A stretch of DNA of 41,036 bases, taken from positions 1 through 41,036 of the forward strand of contig CALGAR010000146.1 in assembly GCA_937959285.1 (NCBI GenBank), read 5' to 3'. Below the pieces are notes generated by a model. The model ran no database searches and had not been told where the DNA came from. It saw only the letters and a list, made by a program, of their open reading frames with translations. Shown piece after piece: positions 1-8,661 of this stretch (position 1 is the stretch's first letter; each line of letters opens with the position of its first letter). Source of the stretch: an uncultured Bryobacterales bacterium (lineage in GTDB: Bacteria > Acidobacteriota > Terriglobia > Bryobacterales > Bryobacteraceae). The position numbers were made by a program, and so were the translations under genes.

Positions 1-1258
1 GCGGCTGACCGAATCGCTGGGAGGCGTGCGCGTGGTGAAGGGCTATCACGCCGAGGTGCGGGAGGAAGAAGTCTTCGCAGCAGGTGTACAGCGTCTGCTG
101 GACAACGTCCTTCGCTCGCTGACGGGCGTTTCGCTGCTTAACGTCGCCGCGGCCCTTGTTACCGGAGGCGTTGGCGCTCTGGTGATGTTTGTAGGGGCGC
201 AACAAATTCTCGATGGCAAGCTGACGCTCGGAGGGTTTGTCACTTTCACTCTGTTTCTCGGGTTTCTGGTGGCTCCAGTGTTCCAGATTGTGGGGATCGG
301 GACACAGCTAACGGAAGCCGTGGCAGGGCTGGAACGAACGCGCGAAGTCCTTCGCGAACGGCCGGAAGACGACGATCCCAGACGTACTGTTGCCTTACCG
401 GCAAGCGGGATCCAAGGATACGTGAGGTTTGAGAACGTTTCGTTCAGCTACGAAAAGGGGAAGACCATCCTTCACGAAATTTCGTTTGAAGCTCGTCCGG
501 GAACGGTTACTGCCCTTGTCGGATCTTCCGGATCCGGTAAGTCCACGATCATTGGTCTCATCGCGGCCTTCTATACGCCGGATTCGGGCACGGTTTTTGT
601 CGATGGCTACGACCTGTCGACGGTGAAGCTTTCCTCTTATCGCACACTGCTCGGCGTTGTGCTTCAGGAATCCTTCCTGTTCGACGGCACGATTCGGGAG
701 AACGTCATGTTCTCTCGCCCCTCTGCCTCCGAGGAGCAGTTCCTTGAAGCATGCTGTATCGCCCGCGTTGACGAGTTCGCGCTGGGGTTCGAGAAGGGGT
801 ATGACACAATTGTCGGCGAGCGCGGAGTGAAGCTTTCCGGAGGGCAGCGGCAGAGAATTTCCATTGCCAGAGCGATCCTTGCCGATCCTCGTATCCTCAT
901 CCTGGACGAGGCAACCTCCAGCCTCGATTCCGAATCGGAAGCCCTCATTCAGCAGGGGCTGGCATTCCTGATGCAAGGACGTACGACTTTCGTCATCGCG
1001 CACCGCCTCTCGACGATCCGGCGAGCCGACCAGATTCTGGTGGTCGAGGGAGGGCGAATCATCGAGCGAGGCACGCATCAAGAGCTCTACACTGCCCGCG
1101 GGCGGTACTGGGAACTCTACACGAAGCAGCATGGCTTGGAGAGCAATCTGTTCCTTGCTCCCGGCGAAGGAGACGCCGTGGAAGAGCATGCCGCTGCTGC
1201 TGTAAAGAGAACGCCGGGAGACGGACCGCCGCTGAGCGATACGATCCGGATCCTATAA
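1..1258 (+). CDS. ABC exporter, membrane + ATPase half-transporter (3' part)
   Basis: This is the 3' part of an ABCB/MsbA-type exporter. The frame is open from base 2, so the start lies upstream of the window. Numbering from the first in-frame GTG (26), the end of the membrane domain with two hydrophobic segments covers about 35-90. The nucleotide-binding domain follows: Walker A GSSGSGKST 166-174, Q-loop Q214, signature LSGGQ 270-274, Walker B RILILDE 289-295 with catalytic E295, and H-loop H326. All ATPase residues are intact. Fused membrane-ATPase subunits of this class act as dimers in the inner membrane and export lipids, lipid A core, peptides or drugs; the substrate cannot be told from this part. 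The C-terminal ~35 residues after the ATPase are a charged, non-conserved tail. gnd follows 67 bases later on the same strand. Confidence 0.93.
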   Translation, partial: RLTESLGGVRVVKGYHAEVREEEVFAAGVQRLLDNVLRSLTGVSLLNVAAALVTGGVGALVMFVGAQQILDGKLTLGGFVTFTLFLGFLVAPVFQIVGIGTQLTEAVAGLERTREVLRERPEDDDPRRTVALPASGIQGYVRFENVSFSYEKGKTILHEISFEARPGTVTALVGSSGSGKSTIIGLIAAFYTPDSGTVFVDGYDLSTVKLSSYRTLLGVVLQESFLFDGTIRENVMFSRPSASEEQFLEACCIARVDEFALGFEKGYDTIVGERGVKLSGGQRQRISIARAILADPRILILDEATSSLDSESEALIQQGLAFLMQGRTTFVIAHRLSTIRRADQILVVEGGRIIERGTHQELYTARGRYWELYTKQHGLESNLFLAPGEGDAVEEHAAAAVKRTPGDGPPLSDTIRIL

Positions 1259-1325
1259 GCCGCCATTGCTGGCTGCGCGGGAATCCAGCCCATCGGATGA
1301 TACGATAAAAGCTGTTCTTATTCTT

Positions 1326-2828
1326 ATGCCGGAAACCCTTTCTGATATCGGTCTCGTTGGTCTTGCGGTAATGGGCCAGAATCTAGCGTTGAATATTGCC
1401 GACCACGGATTTCGCGTCACTGTTTATAACCGCACAACATCGGTAACGGACAAATTCATCGCCGAGCAGCACGAAACACCGGGCGGGCTCGTTGGCGTGC
1501 ATTCCGTGGAGGACCTCGCAAAGTCTCTGAAGCGCCCTAGAAAGATCATCATTCTCGTCAAGGCCGGAACTGCAACGGACTCCGTCATCAATTCCTTGGT
1601 CCCTCATCTCGAGCCTGGCGACATTGTGATCGACGGCGGTAATGCGTTATGGACTGACACGAGCCGGCGCGAACGGGAACTGGCGGAGAAAGGAATCCGG
1701 TTCGTCGGATGCGGCGTTTCCGGAGGAGAGGAAGGCGCTCGATTCGGCCCGTCGCTGATGCCTGGAGGCGCCTACGAGGCCTATCGGGAACTGGAGCCGA
1801 TCCTTACGGCAATCGCGGCAAAGGTCGATCCGGCGACCGGTAAGCCGATCCTGGGCGGCAAGCCTGGAAAACCGGTACAGGGCGGCGTTCCGTGCGCGAC
1901 CTATATTGGTCCGGATGGAGCCGGGCATTACGTGAAGATGGTGCATAACGGCATCGAGTATGCCGACATGCAGATGATTTCGGAGGCCTACGCTCTGATG
2001 AAGCGGTTCCTGGGCCTTAGCGCGGAGGAGATGAGCTCCATCTTCAGCGCGTGGAATCAGGGTGTGCTCGATTCATTCCTGATCGAGATCACGGCTGACA
2101 TTCTCAAGCAAAAGGATCCTGTCACAAATCAGCCGTTCGTCGATGTCGTGCTCGATGCCGCGGGCCAGAAGGGAACGGGTAAGTGGACGTCGGCAAACGC
2201 GCTCGATATGGGAGTGCCGGCCCCGACGATCGCCGAAGCCGTCTTTGCCCGCTACCTCAGCGCTGCGAAGGAGGAGCGAACGGCGGCGTCAAAGGTGCTG
2301 TCCGGGCCTGCGCCGGCGTTCAGCGGCGATAAGCAGGAGTTCATCAACGCCATCCACGACGCGCTCTACTGCTCCAAGATCTGCGCCTATGCGCAAGGAT
2401 TTCAATTGATGCGCGCGGCTCAGGAAGAGTACGGCTGGAAGCTGAACTTTGGAGAGATTGCGAAGATCTGGCGCGGCGGCTGCATCATTCGAGCCCGCTT
2501 CCTTCAAAAGATTACGGAAGCCTACGAGCGGAACCCCGAGCTGACGAACCTGCTGCTCGATCCCTACTTCAAGGGCGAAATTGATCGCGCACAGAACAAC
2601 TGGCGGCGGGTGATTGCAACAGCGGCCGAAGCGGGGATTCCAGCACCCAGCTTCTTCTCCGCGCTCGCATACTACGATTCGTATCGTTCCGAACGCCTGC
2701 CTGCGAATCTCATTCAGGCACAGCGCGATTACTTCGGAGCACACACGTATGAGCGCGTTGACCAGCCGCGCGGCAAGTTCTTTCACCTTGACTGGCCCGC
2801 GCCGGGACGGCCGCAACTCGAGGCCTGA
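1326..2828 (+). CDS. gnd: 6-phosphogluconate dehydrogenase, decarboxylating
   Basis: Oxidises and decarboxylates 6-phosphogluconate to ribulose 5-phosphate with reduction of NADP+, in the cytosolic oxidative pentose phosphate pathway. The protein is 500 aa, slightly longer than the usual 470-480. The N-terminal Rossmann motif GLAVMGQNLALN, the NRT motif of the NADP site, the GGNALW segment and the substrate-binding KMVHNGIEYADMQ segment are all visible. A short glycine/proline-rich insertion (around GGKPGKPVQGG) precedes KMVHNGIEY. The frame is open further upstream to 1266, but ATG 1326 is chosen because the conserved N-terminus (DIGLVGLAVMG) begins just after it. No strong Shine-Dalgarno sequence is seen. 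It is followed 72 bases later by surE. Confidence 0.95.
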   Translation: MPETLSDIGLVGLAVMGQNLALNIADHGFRVTVYNRTTSVTDKFIAEQHETPGGLVGVHSVEDLAKSLKRPRKIIILVKAGTATDSVINSLVPHLEPGDIVIDGGNALWTDTSRRERELAEKGIRFVGCGVSGGEEGARFGPSLMPGGAYEAYRELEPILTAIAAKVDPATGKPILGGKPGKPVQGGVPCATYIGPDGAGHYVKMVHNGIEYADMQMISEAYALMKRFLGLSAEEMSSIFSAWNQGVLDSFLIEITADILKQKDPVTNQPFVDVVLDAAGQKGTGKWTSANALDMGVPAPTIAEAVFARYLSAAKEERTAASKVLSGPAPAFSGDKQEFINAIHDALYCSKICAYAQGFQLMRAAQEEYGWKLNFGEIAKIWRGGCIIRARFLQKITEAYERNPELTNLLLDPYFKGEIDRAQNNWRRVIATAAEAGIPAPSFFSALAYYDSYRSERLPANLIQAQRDYFGAHTYERVDQPRGKFFHLDWPAPGRPQLEA

Positions 2829-2900
2829 GGCGCGCATCGAACAAAAGGAGGGCTTTTCGCGCCCGCTTCCGCTGATTCGCCGCCTCTCCGATAACTAGGC

Positions 2901-3605
2901 ATGAAAATTGTCGTTACGAACGACGACGGCATCGACGCCCAAGGTCTTGCTACGCTCGCCGAAGTCTGCCGCGGCTTTGGCGAAACGGTGATCGTTGCGC
3001 CGGGTGAGCCTCACTCGGCGCTCGGGCATCGTGTCACAACGGGAGTTCCAATCCCTGTGGCGCAGCAGTCTCCGTCTGCCTACCGTGTCGATGGTACACC
3101 AGCGGATTGCTCGCGTCTTGCCCTGACTTGCCTGGCTCCTGATGCAGATTGGGTGATCTCGGGGATCAATCATGGCGGCAATCTCGGCGCAGACGTCTAC
3201 ATGTCGGGCACCGTAGCGGCCGCTCGCGAAGCTGCGCTCCTGGGACGCCGCGCGATCGCAATTTCGCATTACATTGCACGAGGCGGCGAAGTGGACTGGG
3301 CCGCTGCGGCAGTGAACGCGAGTCGCGTCCTACGGATGCTTCTGGAGCGCGAACTACCCTCCGGGTTCTATTGGAACGTCAACCTGCCCTATTGCGCGGA
3401 AGCAGAGGATATCAGCTTCTGCCCTCTGGATCCTTCACCGCTTCATGTGCGCTACCGCAAGGAAGGCAGCGTCTTCATCTATGAAGGGGACTACCATGGC
3501 CGGGAGCGGCGGTCCGGTTCGGACGTGGATCTCTGCTTTCAGGGGCGCATCACGGTAACCGCGATTCCCCTCGAGTTCGCCCATCCTTTCAGCACGCTAC
3601 CATAG
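2901..3605 (+). CDS. surE: 5'/3'-nucleotidase SurE
   Basis: A 234-aa survival protein SurE, a metal-dependent nucleotidase that removes phosphate from nucleoside 5'- and 3'-monophosphates; in many bacteria it helps stationary-phase survival. The metal site is intact: adjacent D8 and D9 in TNDDG, S39 in APGEPHSALGH, and the asparagines of SGINHGGNLG near 88-96. The SGTVAAAREA helix that follows the active site is also present. Length is close to the usual 240-260. The ATG at 2901 gives the canonical MKIVVTNDDG start, but only a weak ribosome-binding site is visible. It lies between gnd and a STAS-domain gene on the same strand, with 59 bases to the next gene. Confidence 0.95.
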   Translation: MKIVVTNDDGIDAQGLATLAEVCRGFGETVIVAPGEPHSALGHRVTTGVPIPVAQQSPSAYRVDGTPADCSRLALTCLAPDADWVISGINHGGNLGADVYMSGTVAAAREAALLGRRAIAISHYIARGGEVDWAAAAVNASRVLRMLLERELPSGFYWNVNLPYCAEAEDISFCPLDPSPLHVRYRKEGSVFIYEGDYHGRERRSGSDVDLCFQGRITVTAIPLEFAHPFSTLP

Positions 3606-3664
3606 AAGCTGTAATGCCGTTTACATATGTCTGTTTCCTCGCTGCCTGGAGGGCTGGGTTCTGA

Positions 3665-4012
3665 GTGCTGAACGTTAGCCATACAGAGATTGCGCCAGGT
3701 GTCGTTGTGCTGAAACTTGCCGGCCGGTTAATGCTGGGGCAGGAAAGCGAACCGATTCCGCAGTTGATCGAACGCTGGGTGGCTGAGGGCAAGAGAACCA
3801 TCATTGTGGACTTATCAGGCGTTACACATATCGACAGCACTGGGATCGGGCGGTTCATTGCGAGCTTCAACGCAATTCAGCGTTCCGGCGGAAAGCTGCT
3901 GATGGCCGGGGCCTCCGGCCAGGTTCGCGACGGCTTCCGAGTAACGCGTCTTGATACGGTATTCCCTTTCTTTGACAGCGTGGAGGAAGCCTCGCGCTCT
4001 CTTAACGGCTGA
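3665..4012 (+). CDS. STAS-domain anti-sigma-factor antagonist (SpoIIAA-like)
   Basis: A 115-aa single STAS domain. Proteins of this type bind and release anti-sigma-factor kinases in partner-switching cascades and are inactivated by phosphorylation of a conserved serine. That serine is present as S58 in HIDSTGIG (residues 56-62). The N-terminal strand VVVLKLAGRLM and the IIVDLSG strand before the phosphosite are typical. The start is GTG at 3665 with a GGAGGG ribosome-binding site 11 bases upstream (3648-3653). No cognate anti-sigma kinase or sigma factor gene lies nearby, so its partner must be encoded elsewhere. Its last 11 bases overlap the end of the convergent gene on the minus strand. 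Confidence 0.88.
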   Translation: MLNVSHTEIAPGVVVLKLAGRLMLGQESEPIPQLIERWVAEGKRTIIVDLSGVTHIDSTGIGRFIASFNAIQRSGGKLLMAGASGQVRDGFRVTRLDTVFPFFDSVEEASRSLNG

Positions 4013-5648
4013 CGACGACATCCACGCCGCCGACGTCGCCGCCCCTCACGGCAATAGCGCGGCCGAAAGGCGCGCACTCGGCCGCTGCCTCCGGGCTGAA
4101 GGGCTCGCAGGGAATTTCCGTGAGCCAGGCAAACACGATGTATTGCCCAGGGGCAACACCGCGAAACTCGTAGCTGCCCGCATCGCTCGCGACCGTTGCG
4201 GTAATCCCCTGCACGCGCCCAGTCATCGACTGCGGCAGAAGAACTACCGTTGCTCCCGCAACGGGACCGCCGTTGCTGAGGACGTTGCCGGAAACCGTCG
4301 CAGCTCTCGTAGCAAGCACCAGTTCAATCGGCGGAACCACTTCGGTTCTGCCCACCTGTAACCCGTTCGTGAGCAGATCCGTGCTTCCAGATTGGGCGGA
4401 CTTGAGGTAGGAAGTGCTGGGATGGTTGTCGACAAAGATGTCGTAGGTTTCGTCCGGCATCACTCTTGCGGAGAACGAGCCGTCCTGCTGTATTTGCGCG
4501 GATGTGCGCGTGGCTGTTTCTGAACGCGGCTCGAGGAGCACCCGCATCGTGTTCATGCCGTAATCAATGTCCTCCTCGAAACGCACACGGCCGGTAATTT
4601 CGCGCTCGGGCGTGAGATTCACGACGAGATCCTCGATGGACGACCGTCCCACCGTGATCGGCTGCCGGACGGAAAGCCTTTGGTTGTTGCGGCTCCCCTC
4701 GGCTACAAGCCAGTACCTGCCCGGAGTGACGCCTGAGATTTCAAACCTGCCCTCTGAGATGCGGATACGCGCCGGGACCGGAACGGAACCCGCTTCGTAC
4801 AGGTCGGGCCAGCGAAGCGAAATCGTAGGGGCCATCATCCGCTCATTTGTGGTTCCATCGAGTACTTCTCCGCGAATCGATACGGTTCGCTCCTGCTGGA
4901 GAGCAATGTCTGCTGTCGTCACTTGAGATTCAGCGGTAATCCGCAACGGTATGGCATTGGCGAGGTTCGTTCCGGAGGAGTAAAAGGTGCTGACCGTGTG
5001 AGGCAGATCCGGCATCTGTTCCTCTACGCCTTCCATCGGTTCGGGCGGCTGATGGAGCGCTGCCACGTAGTAGGTGCCAGGCCTGAGCGAGTGGATGCGG
5101 TATTCGCCGAGATCATTCGTAATGGCGGAACCTGCCGGGGTGTACGCTTTGCGGCCCCGCACGTAATATTCCCGAAACGCCTGAACTCCCACGCCAATCG
5201 CTGGTTCTCCGTCGGGGTGTCTCACCTTTCCCGCAATCACGCCTGCAGGGCGCAGTCGCGCCATCAGTCCGGAAATGCGCTGTCCGGGCTGCCATAGCAG
5301 CAACGACTGGCGCAATCGCCCGTCTTGGATGACGTGGTTCAGCTTCAGAAAACCTTCCCGCTCGGCCGAGAAGGAGTAGAAGCCGGCATCGAGCCCGCGA
5401 AACCGGAAATTGCCATCATTGTCAGTGATGGTCGCAACGGACCGCTTGTTGTCGAGACGCTGCAGCATCACGCGAGTCCGGCTCAGAGGCTGCCCGGTCA
5501 GGTCGTGGACCACCACGCCTTCAACGATCGAGGGATCGCGAGGAGGCCGAACGAATCCGGCTGGCGGCCCGGAGGAGGGAGGCGGATTTTGCGGCGCGAG
5601 CGCGGAAGCTAGCAGGAAAAGGGCACACCACAGTTTCGCCGAGTGCAT
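4002..5648 (-). CDS. Secreted multi-repeat carboxypeptidase-regulatory-like protein
   Basis: A 548-aa exported protein with an N-terminal signal peptide (about residues 1-19, hydrophobic core LWCALFLLASALA). The rest is a series of beta-sandwich repeats of the carboxypeptidase-regulatory (CarboxypepD_reg) type. The first is VEGVVVHDLTG...FRFRGLDAGFYSF near 42-100, a second begins near 135 (GVIAGKVRHPDGEP), and the last is near 450-530 (ATVSGNVLSNGGPVAGATVVLL...YEFRGVAPGQYIVF). Such repeats are very common in acidobacterial secreted proteins and often resemble the N-terminal domain of TonB-dependent receptors, but no beta-barrel follows here. No catalytic residues are seen, so the role is probably structural or adhesive; no precise function can be given. 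It ends by overlapping the STAS gene by 11 bases tail to tail. Confidence 0.8.
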   Translation of the reverse strand: MHSAKLWCALFLLASALAPQNPPPSSGPPAGFVRPPRDPSIVEGVVVHDLTGQPLSRTRVMLQRLDNKRSVATITDNDGNFRFRGLDAGFYSFSAEREGFLKLNHVIQDGRLRQSLLLWQPGQRISGLMARLRPAGVIAGKVRHPDGEPAIGVGVQAFREYYVRGRKAYTPAGSAITNDLGEYRIHSLRPGTYYVAALHQPPEPMEGVEEQMPDLPHTVSTFYSSGTNLANAIPLRITAESQVTTADIALQQERTVSIRGEVLDGTTNERMMAPTISLRWPDLYEAGSVPVPARIRISEGRFEISGVTPGRYWLVAEGSRNNQRLSVRQPITVGRSSIEDLVVNLTPEREITGRVRFEEDIDYGMNTMRVLLEPRSETATRTSAQIQQDGSFSARVMPDETYDIFVDNHPSTSYLKSAQSGSTDLLTNGLQVGRTEVVPPIELVLATRAATVSGNVLSNGGPVAGATVVLLPQSMTGRVQGITATVASDAGSYEFRGVAPGQYIVFAWLTEIPCEPFSPEAAAECAPFGRAIAVRGGDVGGVDVVVSR

Positions 5649-5797
5649 GCGTCCTGCTTCCTAGACGCGGAAGCGCCCGCGGGTGTGCAAGGGAAACCGG
5701 GCTTGACTGGGGCGAAACGCAGGTGCTGATCCCTCTACCTGCTTTTCCCTGCAACACGTTTGCACGCTTAGCGTAGTTATTTCGTCAACTGTACTCT

Positions 5798-7357
5798 GTG
5801 TTCCCGTTCCTGTTGATCATTCTGACAGCTCTGCCCGTCTCAGCACAGAGCGCGAAGCAGCTCTTTGCCTATGGCCGGAAGGCTGAGAAGCAAGGCGATG
5901 CTGCGCGTGCATTTCTGCTTTACTCTCAAGCAGTTGCCAAAGATCCCGGGAATGAGAAGTACCGCGCGTTCAGCAACGCAATCCGCCCAAAGGCGCTTCC
6001 ACACCTCCGCGTGCCCGCCCTGGAAGAGGCGCTCGAGGATGGGGCGCCCGCGCCTGTGGAGCGGATACCGCGCGAGGAAATTGAGCAGGCCCGCCAGCCT
6101 CAGCCGCCCAGGGAGCTGAAAGGGGCCCCGGAACTCAAATCCTTTGACCTCAGGGCTACTGCCCGTCAGTTGTTTGAGGAGGTCTTACGCGCCTACGGAC
6201 TGGACGCGGTCTTCGACGGCGACTATCCGGCGGCAGGTCCTCTCATCCGCTTTCGGATGGAAAACGTCAACTACCGGGAGGCGTTGCACGCGCTCGAGGC
6301 GTCCACATCGTCGTTTCTCGTCCCCATCGGGGATCGCCTGGCGCTGGTCGTCAAAGATACACCGCAGAAGCGGCAGGAGGTGGAACCCACCGCAGCCGTT
6401 CTGATACCCATTCCCGGACCAGTCACGATTCAGGAGGCGCAGGAGCTGGCGCGCTCAGTCCAGCAATTGATGGAGATTCAGCGCCTCGTTGTGGACAGCG
6501 ATCAGCGGCTGATTCTTGTGCGCGACCGGCTCTCCAAAGTCTATCCGGCCCAGCTTCTGATGGAACAGCTTCTGGGCTACAGCGGGCAGGTGAGCGTTGA
6601 AGTGGAGTTTCTGGCTGTCAATCGAAGCTCGGCGCTGGATTACGGCCTCCGGCTCCAGACGCTGTTTCCCATCGTCAACTTTGGCAACGAGGTCAAATCT
6701 ATTCCCGCCGGATTCACTCGATTTGCGACATTCGGCGGCGGCCGGACGCTGTTTGGCGTAGGGCTTGCCAGCTCCGACCTGTTCGGGCTGATGACGCAGT
6801 CCTCCGCCGACACGATCATTCGCTCCGAGGTCCGCACCCTTGAAGGGAAGGCGGCCACACTGCACGTGGGCGACAAATACCCGATCGTGACAGCCGCTTA
6901 TTCCGGAGCAGATCCGGGTGATCTTCGCGGCCTACCTCCCCCGACGATCTCCTTTGAGGATCTCGGCGTGGTCTTAAAGCTCACGCCCTTCCTACACGGC
7001 GATCGCGAGGTCACACTAGAAGTGGAGGCGGAGTATAAGGTCCTGACGGGTGCGATGCTCAACGGGATCCCCGTGATCTCGACCAGGAAGTTCAATTCCC
7101 GTATGCGGCTCAAGGAAGGGGAACTCGCCGTGATGGCTGGATTGCTGAGCGTCTCGAGCGCAAAGAGCTACAGCGGAATGGCGGGGCTTTCGACGCTGCC
7201 TGCCATTGGGCCTGTCTTTCGCTCGAACATATCGCGGAAAGATTACAGCCATGTGCTAGTGGTTTTGAAGCCGAGGATCCTCGGTCTGCCTCCTTCAGAG
7301 CTTGCCACCCACTCCATTTATGTCGGTTCCGAAGCAAGACCGCTAAGCCAACTGTAG
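5798..7357 (+). CDS. Secretin-like protein (type II/III secretion or pilus secretin family)
   Basis: A 519-aa exported protein. A signal peptide (1-17, ending VSAQ) is followed by a TPR-like segment (18-52, YGRKAEKQGDAARAFLLYSQA). An STN/N0-like region (about 115-190) comes next. The C-terminal half has the secretin core: the EVEFLAVNRSSALDYGL strand pair, ISFEDLGVVLKLTPFL, VISTRKFNSRMRLKEGELAVMAGLL and the closing LVVLKPRIL. Secretins form outer-membrane rings for pilus or secretion systems. This one is short, has fewer N domains than PilQ or GspD, and no pilus or secretion ATPase gene is nearby, so it may be an orphan or a related outer-membrane protein. The start is GTG 5798, which gives a good signal peptide but has no clear Shine-Dalgarno sequence. 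It is transcribed divergently from the secreted repeat protein gene. Confidence 0.8.
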   Translation: MFPFLLIILTALPVSAQSAKQLFAYGRKAEKQGDAARAFLLYSQAVAKDPGNEKYRAFSNAIRPKALPHLRVPALEEALEDGAPAPVERIPREEIEQARQPQPPRELKGAPELKSFDLRATARQLFEEVLRAYGLDAVFDGDYPAAGPLIRFRMENVNYREALHALEASTSSFLVPIGDRLALVVKDTPQKRQEVEPTAAVLIPIPGPVTIQEAQELARSVQQLMEIQRLVVDSDQRLILVRDRLSKVYPAQLLMEQLLGYSGQVSVEVEFLAVNRSSALDYGLRLQTLFPIVNFGNEVKSIPAGFTRFATFGGGRTLFGVGLASSDLFGLMTQSSADTIIRSEVRTLEGKAATLHVGDKYPIVTAAYSGADPGDLRGLPPPTISFEDLGVVLKLTPFLHGDREVTLEVEAEYKVLTGAMLNGIPVISTRKFNSRMRLKEGELAVMAGLLSVSSAKSYSGMAGLSTLPAIGPVFRSNISRKDYSHVLVVLKPRILGLPPSELATHSIYVGSEARPLSQL

Positions 7358-7758
7358 ACGATTGTGCGATGAATGATTTCATCAGGCGATTTGCGGCAAA
7401 CCGGGCCCCTTTTTCGCAATCACAATCTTTGTGAGAAACATTTGGTCACGCGGTCGCGTCTTAGACAGCCAAGCCTAGCGTCGATCCAGCTACCGCAAAT
7501 GTTTCTGCAACCCAATTGCCCTCGATGGCGGTGCGAACTTGACCTTGGCTCCTGTCGTGTCGAAGGCGCGAGGCGCGAAATGCCGAGTTTCGTATACTGC
7601 CCGCTCTCTGTTCGATGTGCGTCGGACCCAACACGAGGTGCACAGGTGTGAACATTCTTTACGGTACCCGTTGTAATCTTTACTGTCGGCCAGCAATCTG
7701 TGGCGAACCGACCCGCTCTTGCCATTTCAACTGCGTTGCAACGAAAGGGAGTTTCACT
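7358..7758 (+). other. Gene-free stretch upstream of the leader ORF and response regulator
   Basis: About 400 bases without a credible gene: all open frames here are short, mutually overlapping and show no family motifs. I could not fix a promoter or terminator with confidence. It presumably carries the promoter and a long untranslated leader for the small ORF at 7759. Confidence 0.5.
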
Positions 7759-7806
7759 ATGAAAGAAAGTGGCAAAGCGTTTGCTTTAAGGCGTGTGAGT
7801 CCTTAA
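7759..7806 (+). CDS. Possible 15-codon leader peptide upstream of response regulator
   Basis: ATG 7759 to TAA 7804-7806 encodes MKESGKAFALRRVSP. A purine-rich ribosome-binding site (AAGGGAG, about 7745-7751) stands 7 bases before the ATG. The stop lies 13 bases before the ATG of the response regulator gene and overlaps the hairpin that holds that gene's Shine-Dalgarno sequence. The peptide resembles no family I know and has no run of one amino acid as in classical attenuators. Translation is inferred only from the start signal and the arrangement. Confidence 0.4.
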   Translation: MKESGKAFALRRVSP

Positions 7807-7820
7807 GGGAGGACCCTTTA
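7804..7820 (+). promoter_or_regulatory. Hairpin displaying the ribosome-binding site of the response regulator gene
   Basis: AAGGG (7805-7809) pairs perfectly with CCCTT (7814-7818), leaving AGGA (7810-7813), the core Shine-Dalgarno sequence, as the tetraloop. The leader stop codon (7804-7806) lies in the 5' arm and the response regulator ATG (7820) follows the 3' arm. Ribosomes ending on the leader would melt this stem, so translational coupling is plausible. Confidence 0.45.
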
Positions 7821-8452
7821 TGACACGGGGAACCCGGAAGCCGCTGCCGGGAGACGCCCTAGCGCGGGTTACGGGCTTAGCAAACGAAACACCCGAAGGG
7901 GAACAATCCCCCGTTGCCGCGACGGGGGAAAGTAACGGTTCGGCCAGAAGTGGCGCAGCCCGTACACCGCCACATCTATTGCTTGTTGAAGACAATCCTG
8001 GAGATGCGTTTCTGTTGCAGCAGGCGTTGAAGGAGGCCGGCTTTCCCTACACGATGACCGTCGCCTCCGACGGAGACCAAGCGCTTCGCAGTTTGAGCGG
8101 AGCTACGGATCGAAAAATCCCGGACTTGGTTTTGCTGGATCTTAATCTGCCAGGGAAGAGCGGGCATGAGATTCTGAGGGAGATCAAACAGAACAGCAGT
8201 ACTCGCCGGATTCCCGTTATCGTTCTGTCCTCGTCGGAAGCTGAGTCCGATCTGGCCCTAGCCTACGATCTGCACGCAAACTGCTACGTGCACAAACCAA
8301 TTGGTTTGAACGAGATGTTCCGTGTGGCCGAGCAGATTGCGTTGTTCTGGTTTAACGCGGTCAGTTTGCCCCGCCAACGGGAAGCCTCGCTCGAAGGCTG
8401 GAGGTCCGGACAGCCGGCCGACGCTACCGAGCTCGCCACGAAGCAGGGGTAA
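7820..8452 (+). CDS. CheY-like response regulator (Rcp1-type) with N-terminal extension
   Basis: A 210-aa single-domain response regulator. The receiver domain spans about 52-180: acidic pocket E57/D58 in LLLVEDNPGD, phosphoacceptor D107 in PDLVLLDLNLPGKSG, switch serines in VIVLSSSEAE and the conserved lysine in CYVHKPIG. There is no output domain, so it probably acts by protein-protein contact, as Rcp1-type regulators paired with phytochrome or other hybrid kinases do. Residues 1-50 form a low-complexity, glycine/alanine-rich extension. Its DNA contains several inverted repeats, for example around 7849-7860 and 7897-7928, and no alternative ATG exists closer to the domain. GGGAGG stands 7 bases before ATG 7820. 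No kinase gene is adjacent. Confidence 0.88.
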   Translation: MTRGTRKPLPGDALARVTGLANETPEGEQSPVAATGESNGSARSGAARTPPHLLLVEDNPGDAFLLQQALKEAGFPYTMTVASDGDQALRSLSGATDRKIPDLVLLDLNLPGKSGHEILREIKQNSSTRRIPVIVLSSSEAESDLALAYDLHANCYVHKPIGLNEMFRVAEQIALFWFNAVSLPRQREASLEGWRSGQPADATELATKQG

Positions 8453-8612
8453 ACCGCAGGTGGCGCCTCAGCTTCTGCTCTTCGCCTTTTATTTGCTCTT
8501 GACGGCGCCACACCCAAATCCGGGGCCAGCGAATTTTTTTCAAATTTGTTCGGGCAGGCGTAACCTTCCGGCTATCGAATTTCGTATTTACAGTCAAATC
8601 CCCGTTACGTTG

Positions 8613-8658
8613 GCGGGCGCTCTCCCCTAATCACCCAAAAGCGCCCGCTTCTTTGTTT
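8613..8658 (+). terminator. Intrinsic terminator after the response regulator gene
   Basis: GCGGGCGCT (8613-8621) pairs with AGCGCCCGC (8640-8648), followed by the T-rich tail TTCTTTGTTT. The loop is long (18 bases). It lies between the response regulator and the convergent cysK end. Confidence 0.7.
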
Positions 8659-8661
8659 CGA

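Noticed and set aside
7840..7990. Possible cobalamin or c-di-GMP riboswitch before the response regulator
   Set aside because: There are hairpins and a sequence faintly like a B12 box, but the order of conserved elements does not match either class.
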